Below are positions 23,659 through 35,143 of a stretch of DNA of 64,000 nt, one piece after another. The DNA lies in the NCBI GenBank assembly GCA_963281255.1, contig OY725491.1:806001-870000 (forward strand), given 5' to 3'. A model generated the notes under the pieces. The model saw nothing but the letters and a program-made list of their open reading frames with translations, made no database searches and was not told the DNA's origin. Each line of letters starts with the position of its first letter. The stretch's first letter is position 1. The position numbers were made by a program, and so were the translations under genes. Origin of the DNA: Aphrocallistes beatrix. Taxonomy: Eukaryota; Porifera; Hexactinellida; Sceptrulophora; Aphrocallistidae.

Positions 23659-24778
23659 TCAGTAAACAATACCAGATCTAAACGCCTGAATGAAAGGAGG
23701 TCTTTGCTGAGTTCTTCTCTCCTCCAGACTAGAGCGGTATCTTTCCATCAGAGGGCGAGTTAGCCAATCATTCACGTGATTGAACTTCTTCCTTCGAATG
23801 AATAGTTTTGCTAAAATACTTTTGGAAACAAATAAATATGCAAGAAATATATATGACTCTATCAGACAAATAAATACTGCTTCAATTCGTCTACATATGA
23901 TACCTATTTTGAATGCAAACGCATACCAAGAAGATGGGAATTTGGGAAAATAGCCAAGCGTCATAAGTTCAAAGAAATTGGGGTGAGAAAAAGTGTGGAA
24001 TGCGGTGGAGGAGAAAAAGGAAATATCAAATAGTAATATCAAAAAACCGAGAAAGTGAGTCGAGACTTGAGTATAAAAGAATTGATTAGCGATTCTCTTT
24101 TTCTCCAAATAATCCTTTCGAGAAGAATGGTAAAGAGCTTCATCTCTTCTTCCTTTCAACAAAACATAGAAAGCACGAGAAGAAGAAATGTACACACAAA
24201 TATCAAATATTGCCAACAATAATTGCATAAACACTCCAATGATGAATGGTTGCATTAAACCAAAATAATATCAACGTGACAATTACTCTAATTAAGATAT
24301 ACACACTGTATTTCCTTACCCATTGTTTGTATGGTAAATTAATGAAAGCTCTTCTTAACACGATTAAGAATAGACAGAGTATGGGGAATACTAGCCCCAT
24401 CGTTATCCCAGATAAGTTACTTATATATTGAAAATATCGGTTTCGTTCAACTGTGATAAAGATGGTGCGATTTCTGTCAGTGAATGACACATTCTTAGAA
24501 GGTCCAATTGCTGCAATTCCGACGAATACATTCGTTATAATCTCAATCATCATTATTACAATAAGGAAATTATACACCATGGATTGTATCTCCAGATTCT
24601 TCTTCACTTTATCTAAGTCGATATTGAATATGGTTGAGTAAGGGACATTTCTGATCTGAATTCTAACCTGATACTTATGATACAGAAAGTAAATTAACAC
24701 AGGTAGAGTGACAGCAAAAATTGAAACCAGAGCTGAGATAATGACGATTCTCTCGATTTGTGGTGTACTCAATGACAT
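23659..24778 (-). pseudogene. family-A gene A4, one frameshift
   Basis: ATG at 24778 (MSLSTPQIERIVIIS). The frame is open for about 175 homologous codons through the fourth membrane segment, then shifts by one inserted base near 24244-24262 (GATGAATGGTTGCATTAAACC against GATGATAGTTATATTAAACC in A6). The rest (FDICVYISSSRAFYVLLKG to FRSGIVY, stop at 23659) is open. Outer loop 1 has NVS and NRT sequons. A single lesion in an otherwise complete gene; counterpart of A6. Confidence 0.8.
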
Positions 24779-24859
24779 TTTTTACTCTTGTTTTGTAATA
24801 CAAGTATATTTAGACAAATATTACTTATAATCTAATGTAATCTAATTATAATCTAATGT

Positions 24860-25390
24860 AACTTATATTTATAGTTATATATGTTTATTTTGTAATTAAT
24901 AGTATGCAATGCTAACATTTGCATGTACGTATATATCCAGAGTTTAATTTTCCTGTTGTGGTGGCGTACTTTCCCTGCACGACCGCCAGAAAGTTTCTTT
25001 GGAAAAGGGACAGTAAAAATAAAATTCTATCACAGTCAGGGGTCGCTTATTATGAACTCGCTTAATATGAACATTCGTTTATTATGAACTAACCTCCTGG
25101 TCCCAATTTCATTTCTTGGATAGGATTTAAATTGATTCAAGTTCGCTTAATATGAATTATCTCTATTATGAACAGATTTTTTAGTCCCCTGGTGGTTCAC
25201 AATAAGCGATCCTGACTATATCTCACTCCAATTACTTTTTATGTAACTTTAGCATCGTAATTCAGCTATCATATGTTTCAATAGAATATTGCTCTATAAA
25301 GTAATATATACAAGTACTAAGTAGAATGAAATACTATCTGAACTCTATCGTACCTTTTATTGTATTACTCATGATGGTCATTTGATATTA
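24860..25390 (-). promoter_or_regulatory. upstream region of A4, with an inserted element
   Basis: ATTTATA at 24867-24873 and ATGCTAA at 24909-24915 repeat the family-A pattern. The block is then interrupted at 25033-25218 by a small transposon that the equivalent A6 upstream region (29460-29770) lacks. A TACTCATGATGGTCATTTGAT segment at about 25364 corresponds to the TGACTCAT region of A1. Confidence 0.5.
25033..25218. mobile_element. pogo-like miniature element in the A4 upstream region
   Basis: Ends CAGTCAGGGGTCGCTTATTA and, complemented, TAGTCAGGATCGCTTATTGT, followed on both sides by GAAC-type sequence. Absent from the duplicated A6 upstream region, so it inserted after the unit was duplicated. 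Confidence 0.7.
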
Positions 25391-25499
25391 ATTATATAGT
25401 CATCACAATAATTCTTAGTCTATTTTAACTCAAGACTCAAATCAAAAGATGAGAATAATCGAATGAGTAATCCTAGGAATTTACAACGCAATCAAGCGA

Positions 25500-25812
25500 T
25501 AGCACTACATCAGACTCAAAACATACTGAATGCCCACTCCACAGTAATTTTTGCATTGCATTCGCATATATTAAAACACAGCAAAAGTCTCAATTTGGGA
25601 TTTCTTTGAATGTTCAATCTAACAATACTACAGCAAAGATAACAAAAAAAGAATAACAACACAACATTGATAAATATCCAAATATAAAAATAAATAATAA
25701 ACATATCAATCAACAGCATGTTAGTAGCAAGATTGTCAGTAGACAAGTCCAGATCTGAACGCCTGGATGAAAGGAGGTCGTTGTTGAGTTCTCTCCTCGA
25801 GGTAACACTCTA
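25500..25812 (-). pseudogene. C-terminal stub of an A7-like gene
   Basis: The sequence AACGCCTGGATGAAAGGAGG and TCGTTGTTGAGTTCTCTCCT (25760-25800) is the tail-coding end of the A7 type (compare 30125-30165), and the downstream flank 25500-25750 matches 29920-30110. The rest of the gene is missing and joins directly to the start of the duplicated unit at about 25812. It marks the place where the third gene of the left-hand unit was deleted. Confidence 0.7.
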
Positions 25813-26548
25813 GACAGGAATATCATTGAAACCAAGGGCATAAATGTATTGACATTATAGGTAAACTGGCACACTTCATTCAAAAGGTTGCCGGCCTCTA
25901 ATGCACCTGGTAACCAATGCTGATTTATATTCTAAGCAAATGTAGTCTTGCATGAAGTTACTATGAACTATAGACTTTAATTTAACATGGGAGTTCCTAT
26001 TACTTGTGTTTCTAAAGGATACTTGGTATCTATAATTGTGTAGACTCTCCTTACATCTAATAATATGCTCCATCAATTACTTAAGTATTATGACTCAGAT
26101 CAGCATTTAGTATAGCATTAATCACCAACTGCTAACAATGCTAAGAACCTATGCTCTTAGAGTTCAATCAGCATTACCTAATCTGTCTAATGTAACTTGT
26201 GTATAGTAATATTACATTAATTAAGAATACGATACGTTGTGAAATGCAATTGAAAAGTATTAGCTGATATACTGATAGAGCAGCTCCAGGAGTGACTGAG
26301 AGATGTGAAATGCAATATGTTAGTATATTCAGCTCGATTTATAGAGATTAACCTATATTAGGTTTTATAGACGCCAATAGGGAACTGATACGAACACAAT
26401 ATATTCATCTGTGGTATTAGGAAAGCAAACAAAGTATGCTCGTTTAAAAAACAGTACATTAGATACATTAAATTAATATTATGACAATAAATCAATAAAC
26501 AGAAACCAAGAAACTCATTAAACATAGACTTTCTAAATATTTTAATTA

Positions 26549-27650
26549 TCAATACACAAGATGAGACCTAAACGCCTGAATGAAAGGAGGTCTTTGCTGA
26601 GTTCTCTCCTCCAGAGTAGCTCTATAGTTCTCCATCAGTGGACGAGTTAGCCAATCATTCACGTGATTGAACTTCTTCTTTCGAATGAATAACTTTACTA
26701 AAATACTTAAGGAAACAAACAAATATACGAAAAATAAATATAAATCTGTCAGATAAATTAATGCTGCTCTTATTTGTCCACAGATTTTTCTTATCTTGGA
26801 TGCGGTAGCATACCAAGAAGATGGGAATTTAGGAAAATAGCCAAACGTCATAAGTTCAAATAAGTTAGGATCATGAATAGTGTCGAATATGTAACAGGCG
26901 AAAACAGAGATGTTTAGCAGCAATAATAGAAATCCCAGAAAGTGAGTCAATAATTGAGTATAAAAGAATTGATTAGCGACTCTCTTCTTCTCCAAATAGT
27001 CGCTTCGGGAAGAATGGTAAAGAGCTTCATCTCTTCTTCCTTTCAACAAGACATAGAAAGCATGAGAAGAAGAATTATATACACAAAAATCAAAAATGCC
27101 TAATAATAATTGCACAATCGCACCAATGATTATCGTTTTATGAAACCAAAATGATATCAACATGACAATTACTCTAATTAACATATACATACTGTATTTC
27201 CTCACCCATTGTTGGTATGGTAAATTGATGAAAGCTCTCCTTAATATGATTAGGAATAGACAGAGTACAGGGAATATAAAACCAGTAATGATATCAGACA
27301 ACTTACTCATATAGTCAACTCGGATAAGTACAGTGCGATTTCTGTGAGAGAATATAACACTTTCTAAAAGTCTTCCTATCTCTGCAATTACGAGGAACAT
27401 TTGATACAATTTCAGTCATCATTAATGCAATAACGAAATTATACACCATGGATTGTATCTCCAGATTCTTCTTCACTTTATCTAAGTCGATATTGAATAT
27501 GGTTGAGTAAGGAACATTCTTAATTTGTATTCTAACCTGATACTTCTGATACAGAAAGTAGATCAACACAGGTAGAGTGACAGCAAGAAATGTGATTAGA
27601 AACAAGAATGGTAAAATGATATGCAGGGAGATATCTAATATATTTGTCAT
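26549..27650 (-). pseudogene. family-A gene A5 with the frameshift shared by A3
   Basis: ATG at 27650 (MTNILDISLHIILPFLFLIT). After MMTEIVSN the sequence has lost two bases relative to A2 (about 27395-27405) and shifts frame. The downstream 286 codons to 26549 are fully open and end HLVY. A3 has the same deletion, so the lesion predates duplication of the unit, yet no further stop has accumulated here. An internal start at MYQMFLVIAEIGR (27409) would make a protein lacking the first segment. Best called a pseudogene, with some doubt. Confidence 0.7.
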
Positions 27651-28237
27651 TTGAGCTTTCTTTATGAAATGAATCTGAATATTTATCAGACTGTGTACAA
27701 TCCACTTCTATTAATACTAATTTGTTCAAATATGTAAGACTAGAATCCTAACATTTCGATAGTGCAGTTCCCTAATATTGCCGAGTTCCCAAAAGACCAA
27801 TCCCCAATAAATATCAATTCTGAATGTTACAATTTCAGAGAAAAGTAATCTAATTTGAATTGTAAGCACTAATATAATGTCTCTAGTTGCATTTGATTCT
27901 TAGAAATTTATTCAACAAAAATGTCAGTACAACTCAATAACATCGATCCTGTTTTATCATCAGTTTCATTATGAATTAATGTAGAGTTAGTTTAGTAGTA
28001 GTTATCTAACAACAGTGCTTCAGTTACATGACAATGATTATAATAATGAATTCACATAAAGACTTGAATAGAGAGCAAGTCAGAAATGTTCCAAAATTAT
28101 TTTTACAATGAACATTATTGAAGCATTTAATTAATAGAAAGACACAGATTACAGAACTGAAACATACACAAACTTATCATGGAGATACCACAAATATCCA
28201 ATAACAAACTAACAATAAAACATATCAACCTTAATTA

Positions 28238-29410
28238 TCAGTAAACAATACCAGATCTAAACGCCTGAATGAAAGGAGGTCTTTGCTGAGTTCTTCTCTC
28301 CTCCAGGCTAGAGCGGTACCTTTCCATCAGAGGGCGAGTTAGCCAATCATTTACGTGATTGAACTTCTTCCTTCGAATGAATAGTTTTGCTAAAATACCT
28401 ATGGAAATAAGTAAGTATGCAAAGAATAAATATATCTCTATCAGATAAATGAGTACTACTTCTATTAGATCACATATTATACCTATTTTGAATGTAAACG
28501 CATGGCAAGAAGATGGGAATTCATGAAAATAGTCAAACGTAATAAGTTCAAAGCAATTGGGATGAGAAAAAGTGTGGAATATGGTAGAGGAGAAAATAGA
28601 GATGTATAACATTAATAACAAAAATCCGAGAAAGTGAGTCGAGACTTGAGTATAAAAGAATTGATTAGTGATTCTCCTTTTCTCCAAATGATCCTTTCGC
28701 GAAGAATGGTAAAGAGCTTCATCTCTTCTTCCTTTCAATAAGACATAGAAAGCACGAGAAGAAGAAATGTACACACAAATATCAAAAATACTCAAGAATA
28801 ATTGCACAAGCGCACCAAGGATGATAGTTATATTAAACCAAGATAATATCAACATGACAATTAATCGAATCAAGATATACACACTGTATTTCCTTACCCA
28901 TTGCTTGAATGGTAAATTGATGAAAGCTCTTCTTAATACAATTAGGAATAGGCATAGTATGGGAAATACTAAACCTATTGTGATCGTAGACAAGTTCCTC
29001 ATATACACGTATATGTGGTGATAATATGGGTTGCGTTGAACTCCCCTGGTAAATAAGGTACGATTTCTGTAAGTGAATTTAGTACTTTCAAAGAAAGTGG
29101 AAAAATTAACTTTCTCGTCGTAAAGTCCTATCACTCCAATTCCAGCAAATGCATTCGTTATAATCTCAATCATCATTATTACAATAAGGAAATTATACAC
29201 CATGGATTGTATCTCCAGATTCTTCTTCACTTTATCTAAGTCGATACTGAATATGGTTGAGTCAGGAACATTTCTGATCTGAATTCTAACCTGATATTTC
29301 TGATACAGGAAGTAGATCAACACAGGTAGAGTGACAGCAAAAATTGAAACCGCAGTTACTATCACTATGATGATTTCTTCGATGTAATTTCTTATACTCA
29401 ATGACGACAT
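28238..29410 (-). CDS. family-A seven-segment receptor-like protein A6
   Basis: Intact, 390 residues, ATG at 29410 (MSSLSIRNYIEEII). It has the family layout with a longer outer loop 1 (about residues 92-135, including the YRNRT sequon and a tyrosine/histidine-rich patch), the KGRRDEALYHSSRKDHLEKR loop, seven hydrophobic segments and the tail HVNDWLTRPLMERYR ... QQRPPFIQAFRSGIVY. Next to A5 in the duplicated three-gene unit. Likely a cell-surface membrane protein; ligand and partner unknown. Confidence 0.8.
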   Translation of the reverse strand: MSSLSIRNYIEEIIIVIVTAVSIFAVTLPVLIYFLYQKYQVRIQIRNVPDSTIFSIDLDKVKKNLEIQSMVYNFLIVIMMIEIITNAFAGIGVIGLYDEKVNFSTFFESTKFTYRNRTLFTRGVQRNPYYHHIYVYMRNLSTITIGLVFPILCLFLIVLRRAFINLPFKQWVRKYSVYILIRLIVMLILSWFNITIILGALVQLFLSIFDICVYISSSRAFYVLLKGRRDEALYHSSRKDHLEKRRITNQFFYTQVSTHFLGFLLLMLYISIFSSTIFHTFSHPNCFELITFDYFHEFPSSCHAFTFKIGIICDLIEVVLIYLIEIYLFFAYLLISIGILAKLFIRRKKFNHVNDWLTRPLMERYRSSLEERRTQQRPPFIQAFRSGIVY

Positions 29411-29454
29411 TTTAGTTTAACTTTTTCATAAAGAAAATTTAGCAGATATTAGCA

Positions 29455-29770
29455 CTCATAATCTATTGTCATATATTTATATTTATATATGTTTATTCTG
29501 TGAATAATTGTATAATGCGAACATTTGCATGTGTTAATCCAGAGTTAAATTCTCTTGTTGTGGTAGCGTACTTTCCAAGCACGACATCCAGAAAGTTTCT
29601 TTAGGGAAAGAGACAGTAAAATAAATTTCTATGATCTCACTTCATTTACTTTTTATGCAACATTAGCATCGTAATTCACCCATCGTGTGTTCCAATAGAG
29701 TATTGCTCTATGAAATAATATAGAGATAAGAAAATGCTATCTGAACTCTATCGTACTTTTTATCGTATGA
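29455..29770 (-). promoter_or_regulatory. upstream region of A6
   Basis: ATATTTATATTTATATATG at about 29465-29483 gives a TATA box; AATGCGAACATTTG at about 29514 is the local variant of the ATGCTAACATT motif; TATGACTCATG at about 29766 contains the TGACTCAT site. It is the uninterrupted equivalent of the A4 upstream region. Confidence 0.5.
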
Positions 29771-30101
29771 CTCATGCTGGTAATATGATATAACATTAAG
29801 GATATAGTCATCACAGTATTTAGGGACTTAAGATAAGAACAGGTGGATTAATAACCTAGGAATTGTAAACGTAATCAAACGAAAGCACTACTCCAGACTT
29901 AAACATACTGAGTACCCACTCCCCTCATAACCTTGCATTGCATTTGTATATTTTAAAACACAACCTCATATCTCAAATTGGGATACCTTGGTTATTCAAT
30001 TTAACAACACTACAGCAAGGACAACAGCACAACATTAAATATCCAACTATAAAAATATAGAATGAAACGAATCAATCAACAGCATGTTAGTAGCTTAATT
30101 A

Positions 30102-31220
30102 TCAGTAGACAAGTCCAGATCTGAACGCCTGGATGAAAGGAGGTCGTTGTTGAGTTCTCTCCTCGAGGTGACACCTGTAACTATCCATCAGAGGTTGAGT
30201 GAGCCAATCATTTACGTGATTGAATTTCCTTCTTTTAATGTATAATTTAACCAAAATACCCACCGAGACAAGTAAATATGCGAATAATGTATATAGCGCC
30301 ATAATACAAGCAGATACTCCCGTTATGATTGTACTTATATATTGTATTTTGTATGCAAGTGTATTCCAAGGAAGGAATAATTTAGGAAAATATCCAAAGG
30401 ACAGAGATTGAAGGAAACTGGGTTCATAAAGTATACTGATCACAGCATAGACAGAATCAGATGTGTAGTACAGTAATGTTACAAATAACATCAAAAAAGT
30501 GGAGATCTTTGTGCAGTAGAATTGATTAGCGATTTTCTTTTTCTCCAAATAATCGCTTCGAGAAGAATGGTAAAGTGCTTCATCCCTTCTTCCTTTCAAC
30601 AAGACATAGAAAGCACAAGAAGAAGAAATGTACACACGAGTATCAAATAAAGTCAGTGCAAGTTGTATAATCATTCCAATGTTAAATGTCTTCGAAAACG
30701 AATACAATATTAACATGGATATCCCTCGAACTAAGATATACACAGTGTATCTCCTCACCCATAGTTTGTATGGTAAATTGATGAAAGCCCTCCTCAACAC
30801 GATTAGAAATATGCAGAGTACGGGCATTAAACTCAGTGCAATTTCTGATAAGTTACTTAAAACCTGAATGAATCGACTTTTGTAAAATGCATTTTCAAGT
30901 ACATTCACATTTATGTTAGTAAATGAATTCGTTTCAGTCATTGCCAAAAAGTCAATTCCAAAAATAGCAATTCCTATAATTTCAATCAATGCTAATGCGA
31001 CAACGAAATTATACACCATGGATTGTATCTCCAGATTCTTCTTCACTTTATCTAAGTCGGTATTGAATATGGTTGAGTAAGGAACATTTCGGATCTGAAT
31101 TCTAATCTGATATTTCTGATACAGGAAGTAGATCAACACAGGTAGAGTGACAGCAAGAAATGTGATTAGAAACAAGAATGGTAAAATGGTATGCAGGGAG
31201 ATATCTAATATATTTGTCAT
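30102..31220 (-). CDS. family-A seven-segment receptor-like protein A7
   Basis: Intact. I start it at the ATG at 31220 (MTNILDISLH), which gives 372 residues and lines up with A2, A3 and A5. An in-frame ATG at 31298 would add 26 residues (MNKLVLIEVDC...), but the same upstream sequence is out of frame in A3 and A5, so it is probably 5' untranslated. It is a divergent member: outer loop 1 lacks the usual NRT region and the tail reads TQPLMDSYRCHLEERTQQ. A TTATGAGTCAT site lies upstream at about 31777. Confidence 0.8.
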   Translation of the reverse strand: MTNILDISLHTILPFLFLITFLAVTLPVLIYFLYQKYQIRIQIRNVPYSTIFNTDLDKVKKNLEIQSMVYNFVVALALIEIIGIAIFGIDFLAMTETNSFTNINVNVLENAFYKSRFIQVLSNLSEIALSLMPVLCIFLIVLRRAFINLPYKLWVRRYTVYILVRGISMLILYSFSKTFNIGMIIQLALTLFDTRVYISSSCAFYVLLKGRRDEALYHSSRSDYLEKKKIANQFYCTKISTFLMLFVTLLYYTSDSVYAVISILYEPSFLQSLSFGYFPKLFLPWNTLAYKIQYISTIITGVSACIMALYTLFAYLLVSVGILVKLYIKRRKFNHVNDWLTQPLMDSYRCHLEERTQQRPPFIQAFRSGLVY

Positions 31221-31298
31221 TTGAGCTTTCTTTATGAATAAGTCTGAATATTTATCAGGTTTTCTACAATCCACTTCTATTAATACTAATTTATTCAA

Positions 31299-31984
31299 GT
31301 ATGTAAGACTAGAATGCTAACATTTCTATTCTGAAGAGTTCACTAAGATGGTCGTGTTTCCAAAAGATAATTTCAATAAATACAATTTTTGAGTCATACA
31401 ACTTCAGAGAAAAGTAAGCTAATTTGAATTGTAAGCACTAATCTAATGTCTCTATAGTTGTAGTTATCCTTAGAAATGTATTCAACTAAATTGTCAGTAC
31501 AACTCAACAACTTCGATCATTGTGATAACTTTGTTGTTGGATATCTGCTTAGAATGAGAATATTTTTTTGCTTTTCAATCTCTACAAATAAATTATTTTA
31601 TGCAAATGAAAATAGTAGTAGGTATATTTTCGAAAATTAAACTATTGCAAGCAGCAGCATATTATCCGTTTCTTCTAAACCCCTGAATTGCTGTTGCAAA
31701 AAAAATAGAAATGGAAAGAGATTCAATTTTATCCTTTACGTAGTTGAATAAGAATAAGGTTTTTCAATAAACCACATTATGAGTCATAACGGCCATTAAT
31801 AGAGCTCAAATCATCAAGCATAATACATTGTAAGAGTCTAACTATCTACTTTTGCATTCTTGTTTATCAAGATTTACACTGATTGGATATTTCAAATCTT
31901 AGCATTGTATTTTATTTGCAATATCACGTGCTCTATGTCAACTTGTGTTTTGGACATTTGCTTATTTTTTATTAATCTCTTTAT
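31299..31984. other. intergenic region upstream of A7
   Basis: No gene. It contains ATGCTAACATT at about 31315, matching the family-A promoter motif, and ATGAGTCAT at about 31779-31787. Confidence 0.45.
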
Positions 31985-32149
31985 TTTTGTAAAATTGTGG
32001 AAAAATTGTTTATTCGGATGAAGAAGTTAAAACACGTGAATGATTGGCTAACTCGCCCTCTGATGGAAAGATACCGCTCTAGCCTGGAGAATAGAAGAAC
32101 TTAGCAAAGACCTCCTTTCATTCAGGCGTTCAGATTTTTTGTTTATTGA
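31985..32149 (+). pseudogene. family-A tail fragment
   Basis: Reads KLFIRMKKLKHVNDWLTRPL, then MERYRSSLENRRT, a stop (TAG at 32101), QRPPFIQAF and a final stop at 32147-32149. Only the end of the last membrane segment and the cytoplasmic tail remain. Plus strand, opposite to A1-A7. Confidence 0.85.
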
Positions 32150-32301
32150 GAATTATCATAACTGTAAACACTGCATTGCATCTGTTATGTTGAATATTTT
32201 GTATTTTGTATTTTATAGAAAGCTGAAACTAATTTCTGTTTACGGTTAATAACTGTTGTTTTACTTTTTATATGATTAAATTAATATCTTAGAGAATATA
32301 C

Positions 32302-32432
32302 ACACAGTTGATGTCGATTATCAGAACATCTTCTGGAACTGCATATAATGTTCTTATAATGGACATAAATTGCATAGAGTATTTGTCAACTGTTTTCGAG
32401 TTGAATGTTCTTATAACCGGAATCTAATGTGC
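32302..32432. mobile_element. miniature inverted-repeat element, TTATAAGAAC type
   Basis: ACAGTTGATGTCGATTATCA at the left and GTTCTTATAACCGGAATCTA at the right, with an internal TGCATATAATGTTCTTATAA copy. Related to the elements at 52262-52345, 58780-58908 and 59102-59234. Confidence 0.55.
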
Positions 32433-32456
32433 ATTAATTAAAGAACAACCTATTCC

Positions 32457-32513
32457 GGGTATGCCTGATTTCCGGGGCAGGATCCGTCCCGTCCCAGAAA
32501 TTAGCCATTCCTA
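32457..32513. mobile_element. short palindromic element, GGGCATGCC type, diverged
   Basis: GGGTATGCCTGATTTCCGGG ... CCCAGAAATTAGCCATTCCT, a decayed version of the palindromes at 16242 and 41083. Confidence 0.5.
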
Positions 32514-32884
32514 CCTATTCCCAGCTATTTTTCATGCCTTCGATACAATTAATACTTGTATATAGTAAAGTCACAGATATATTTACATTGAATAACCACT
32601 CTTTAATGAGTGCTGGTGATCCACCCGGCTAACATACTTAATAAAAATAAAACTAAAGACTCCAAAATCGACTATCTACCATCATTATTATCAAATATAT
32701 CTAATCAATGATGGGATTGCCTCACAAATTGACTGATACATAATAGGTCAGTATCTGATGCTTACAAGAGAATAAGCTGAGTCAGTCAACACTACTTGTA
32801 TCATTCAAATTAATTGTCTATGATATAATTACATTTTAATCAAAGAAACAGTTTTTATGTTTCTTTCAGATCTTCAATTCATTA

Positions 32885-33063
32885 TGACTCATAAAGGTTA
32901 TATTATTAAATCAATGTTACATCAACTTTTAAAGTGCTCTCAAATTTCTCACTTTTTTCCCTTAGTAGAAACCTGAACTCTTCTTCTATTCATATCAAGA
33001 TGTTATCATTTATAGAAAGGGTGAATCTTAGCATTCTATTGTCTGTCTACTTGTAGTATAAAT
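32885..33063 (+). promoter_or_regulatory. promoter region of A8
   Basis: TGACTCAT at 32885-32892, TTAGCAT at 33028-33034 and TATAAAT at 33057-33063, then 80 bases to the ATG. The same three elements in the same order precede A17 and the relic A12. Confidence 0.6.
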
Positions 33064-33142
33064 TGTCTGCGATAGTAACTCACTAAATTTAAAGCTGAAA
33101 CATTGTAAAATTTATTTGAGCCAAATAACTAGGAAAAATTAA

Positions 33143-34264
33143 ATGGTAAACGGATACCACCTCCTTTATCAGATTTTCCCAATTGCACTGATTGCATATC
33201 TCACTGTCATTCTACCTGTGTTGTCATACTTCCTGTATCAGAAATATCAGGTTAGAATTCGAATTAAGAATGTTCCTTACTCCACAATATTTGATTTAGA
33301 TTTAGATAAAGTGAAGAAAAATCTAAAAATTGAGTCCATGGTGTATAATTTTATTATCGGGCTGATAATATTGGAAATTTTAGCTGAAGTTTTCCTCACA
33401 GTTAGTCCATCTATATTATATAGAATTCGTTTCCCATTATTGCATCCAGCGCCTATTTTTGAAATGGAAACTCACACTAGCCATAGCTGGAAGGAATACA
33501 GCATCATGATGATATTAAGCTTCTCGTCCGAAATTCCATTGAGTGTAATACCCTCTGCAATCTGTCTATTTCTAATCGTGTTGAGGAGGGCTTTTATTAA
33601 TTTACCGTATGGGAATTATGTTAAGGGATACGGTGTGTATATCTTAGTTCGAGTTATCGTCATGTTAGTACTCTCTGGTTATTTTGAAACGCAGTGCATT
33701 TTGTACATGCTATTCTTACCATTCTTTCTGTTTGACATGTATGTGTACATTTCTTCTTCTTGTGCTTTCTATGTCTTGTTGAAAGGAAGAAGAGATGAAG
33801 CATTTTACCATTCTACTCGAAAGGATTATTTGGATAAAAAAGTGGTTGCAAATCAATTCTATCACACACAAACATTCACTCATTGTGTATTGTTTCTAAT
33901 GCTGCTACATTACATCACTAATTTCTACTTTGGTCTAACAAACCTCTTGCGTTATACACCATTTTCAATTGAATCACTTAGAGATTTATTTAGCCAAAAC
34001 AATATATTTTGGCACATAGGAGAATCTATATTTCCCGACCTCAACATCGTTACGGTTCTTATTCTAAATGTGTACTCATTTCTTACTTATCTCATTATTC
34101 TTGTGTGTATTGTTGTTAAACTATACATTCAAAGAAAGAAAATCAATCACGTAAATGATTGGCTAACTCGACCTCTGATGGAGAACTATAGAGCTAGTCT
34201 GGAGGAGAGAACTCAGCAAAGACCTCCTTTCATTCAGGCGATTCGGTCTCATCTTATCTATTGA
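33143..34264 (+). CDS. family-A seven-segment receptor-like protein A8 (subtype 2)
   Basis: Intact, 373 residues, ATG at 33143 in the context TTAAATGG. It founds the second subtype, with KYQVRIRIKNVPYST and DLDLDKVKKNLKIES in inner loop 1, RRAFINLPYGNYVKGYGVYI after the third segment, and a tail reading KKINHVNDWLTRPLMENYR and QQRPPFIQAIRSHLIY. Outer loop 1 (about residues 91-128) has no glycosylation sequon but is rich in proline, histidine and serine. Convergent with B1. Its 3' flank was copied to 8699-9482. Confidence 0.8.
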   Translation: MVNGYHLLYQIFPIALIAYLTVILPVLSYFLYQKYQVRIRIKNVPYSTIFDLDLDKVKKNLKIESMVYNFIIGLIILEILAEVFLTVSPSILYRIRFPLLHPAPIFEMETHTSHSWKEYSIMMILSFSSEIPLSVIPSAICLFLIVLRRAFINLPYGNYVKGYGVYILVRVIVMLVLSGYFETQCILYMLFLPFFLFDMYVYISSSCAFYVLLKGRRDEAFYHSTRKDYLDKKVVANQFYHTQTFTHCVLFLMLLHYITNFYFGLTNLLRYTPFSIESLRDLFSQNNIFWHIGESIFPDLNIVTVLILNVYSFLTYLIILVCIVVKLYIQRKKINHVNDWLTRPLMENYRASLEERTQQRPPFIQAIRSHLIY

Positions 34265-34661
34265 GAATTAATATAACTGTATACACTGCTTTGATCCTGT
34301 TGTCTTGAATATTTTACATTTTTGATTTGATAAGGAACTATGGATAATTTCTATCTTGTGATTGATTACTGTCATTTTGATTTTTATACGATTAAATTTA
34401 TAACTGAGAGTATATTAATACATTAACTAAAGAACTAACTACAATTCCTAATGTTGTAGCGTGCCCTCTAATATACAATTTGTATTGCAATAAAGTCTCA
34501 ATATAAATTATATTCGATAACCACTATTGAATGAGTGCTGGTGATCTGGCCAGCCGAAATACTTCCCTGATCGGAATTTTAGAGAAAATTACATGAATCT
34601 TTTGCGAAGATGTGATTAATATGTATATTTGCAATACCATACAGTTGTAGATTGTGTACAA

Positions 34662-34820
34662 TACAGTCAACTCCGTTTACTCGGGACAACCAATTAATAT
34701 GGACGAAACTCCAGGAACGGAATGGTTCCGATACATAGAAGTTAATACTATATTTGATCGATTAATTATCGGGACAATTATCTGTGACTAAAGTGTCCCG
34801 ATTAAGCGGAATCACCTGTA
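34662..34820. mobile_element. pogo-like miniature element downstream of A8
   Basis: Left TACAGTCAACTCCG followed by TTTACTCGGGACA, right TGTCCCGATTAAGCGGAATC ending CACCTGTA. Sister of the copy at 9125-9298. Confidence 0.65.
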
Positions 34821-35143
34821 CTTGATTAAGTAGCATCTTTTGAATTCAGAGATAAGCCATGCGATCATGTGCGTATCCAGGACGTTTGGAAGATGGGAGC
34901 ATATCAACCAGCTGGGTGTCTGGGGTCAATGTAATCCCCCAGTGGGATTCAGTGGCAAAGCCCCTGGAAATTAACAACAATTTGTCTCATAATTTGGACA
35001 GATTCATTAAAATATGTTTATACAGAATATATTTAAAAGTTAGCAATCGCCTGTTCCCCAGTCTTACTTGAAATTGAGCATTTCTTCCAGATTGGAGGGA
35101 ATGCAGTCATGTTTCGTCAACACTAATGTGAGACAACATAATG

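Noticed and set aside
26549-27650. Programmed ribosomal frameshift in A5 and A3
   Set aside because: No slippery heptamer or downstream structure was seen at the shift, and intact paralogues have the two missing bases, so a plain deletion is simpler.
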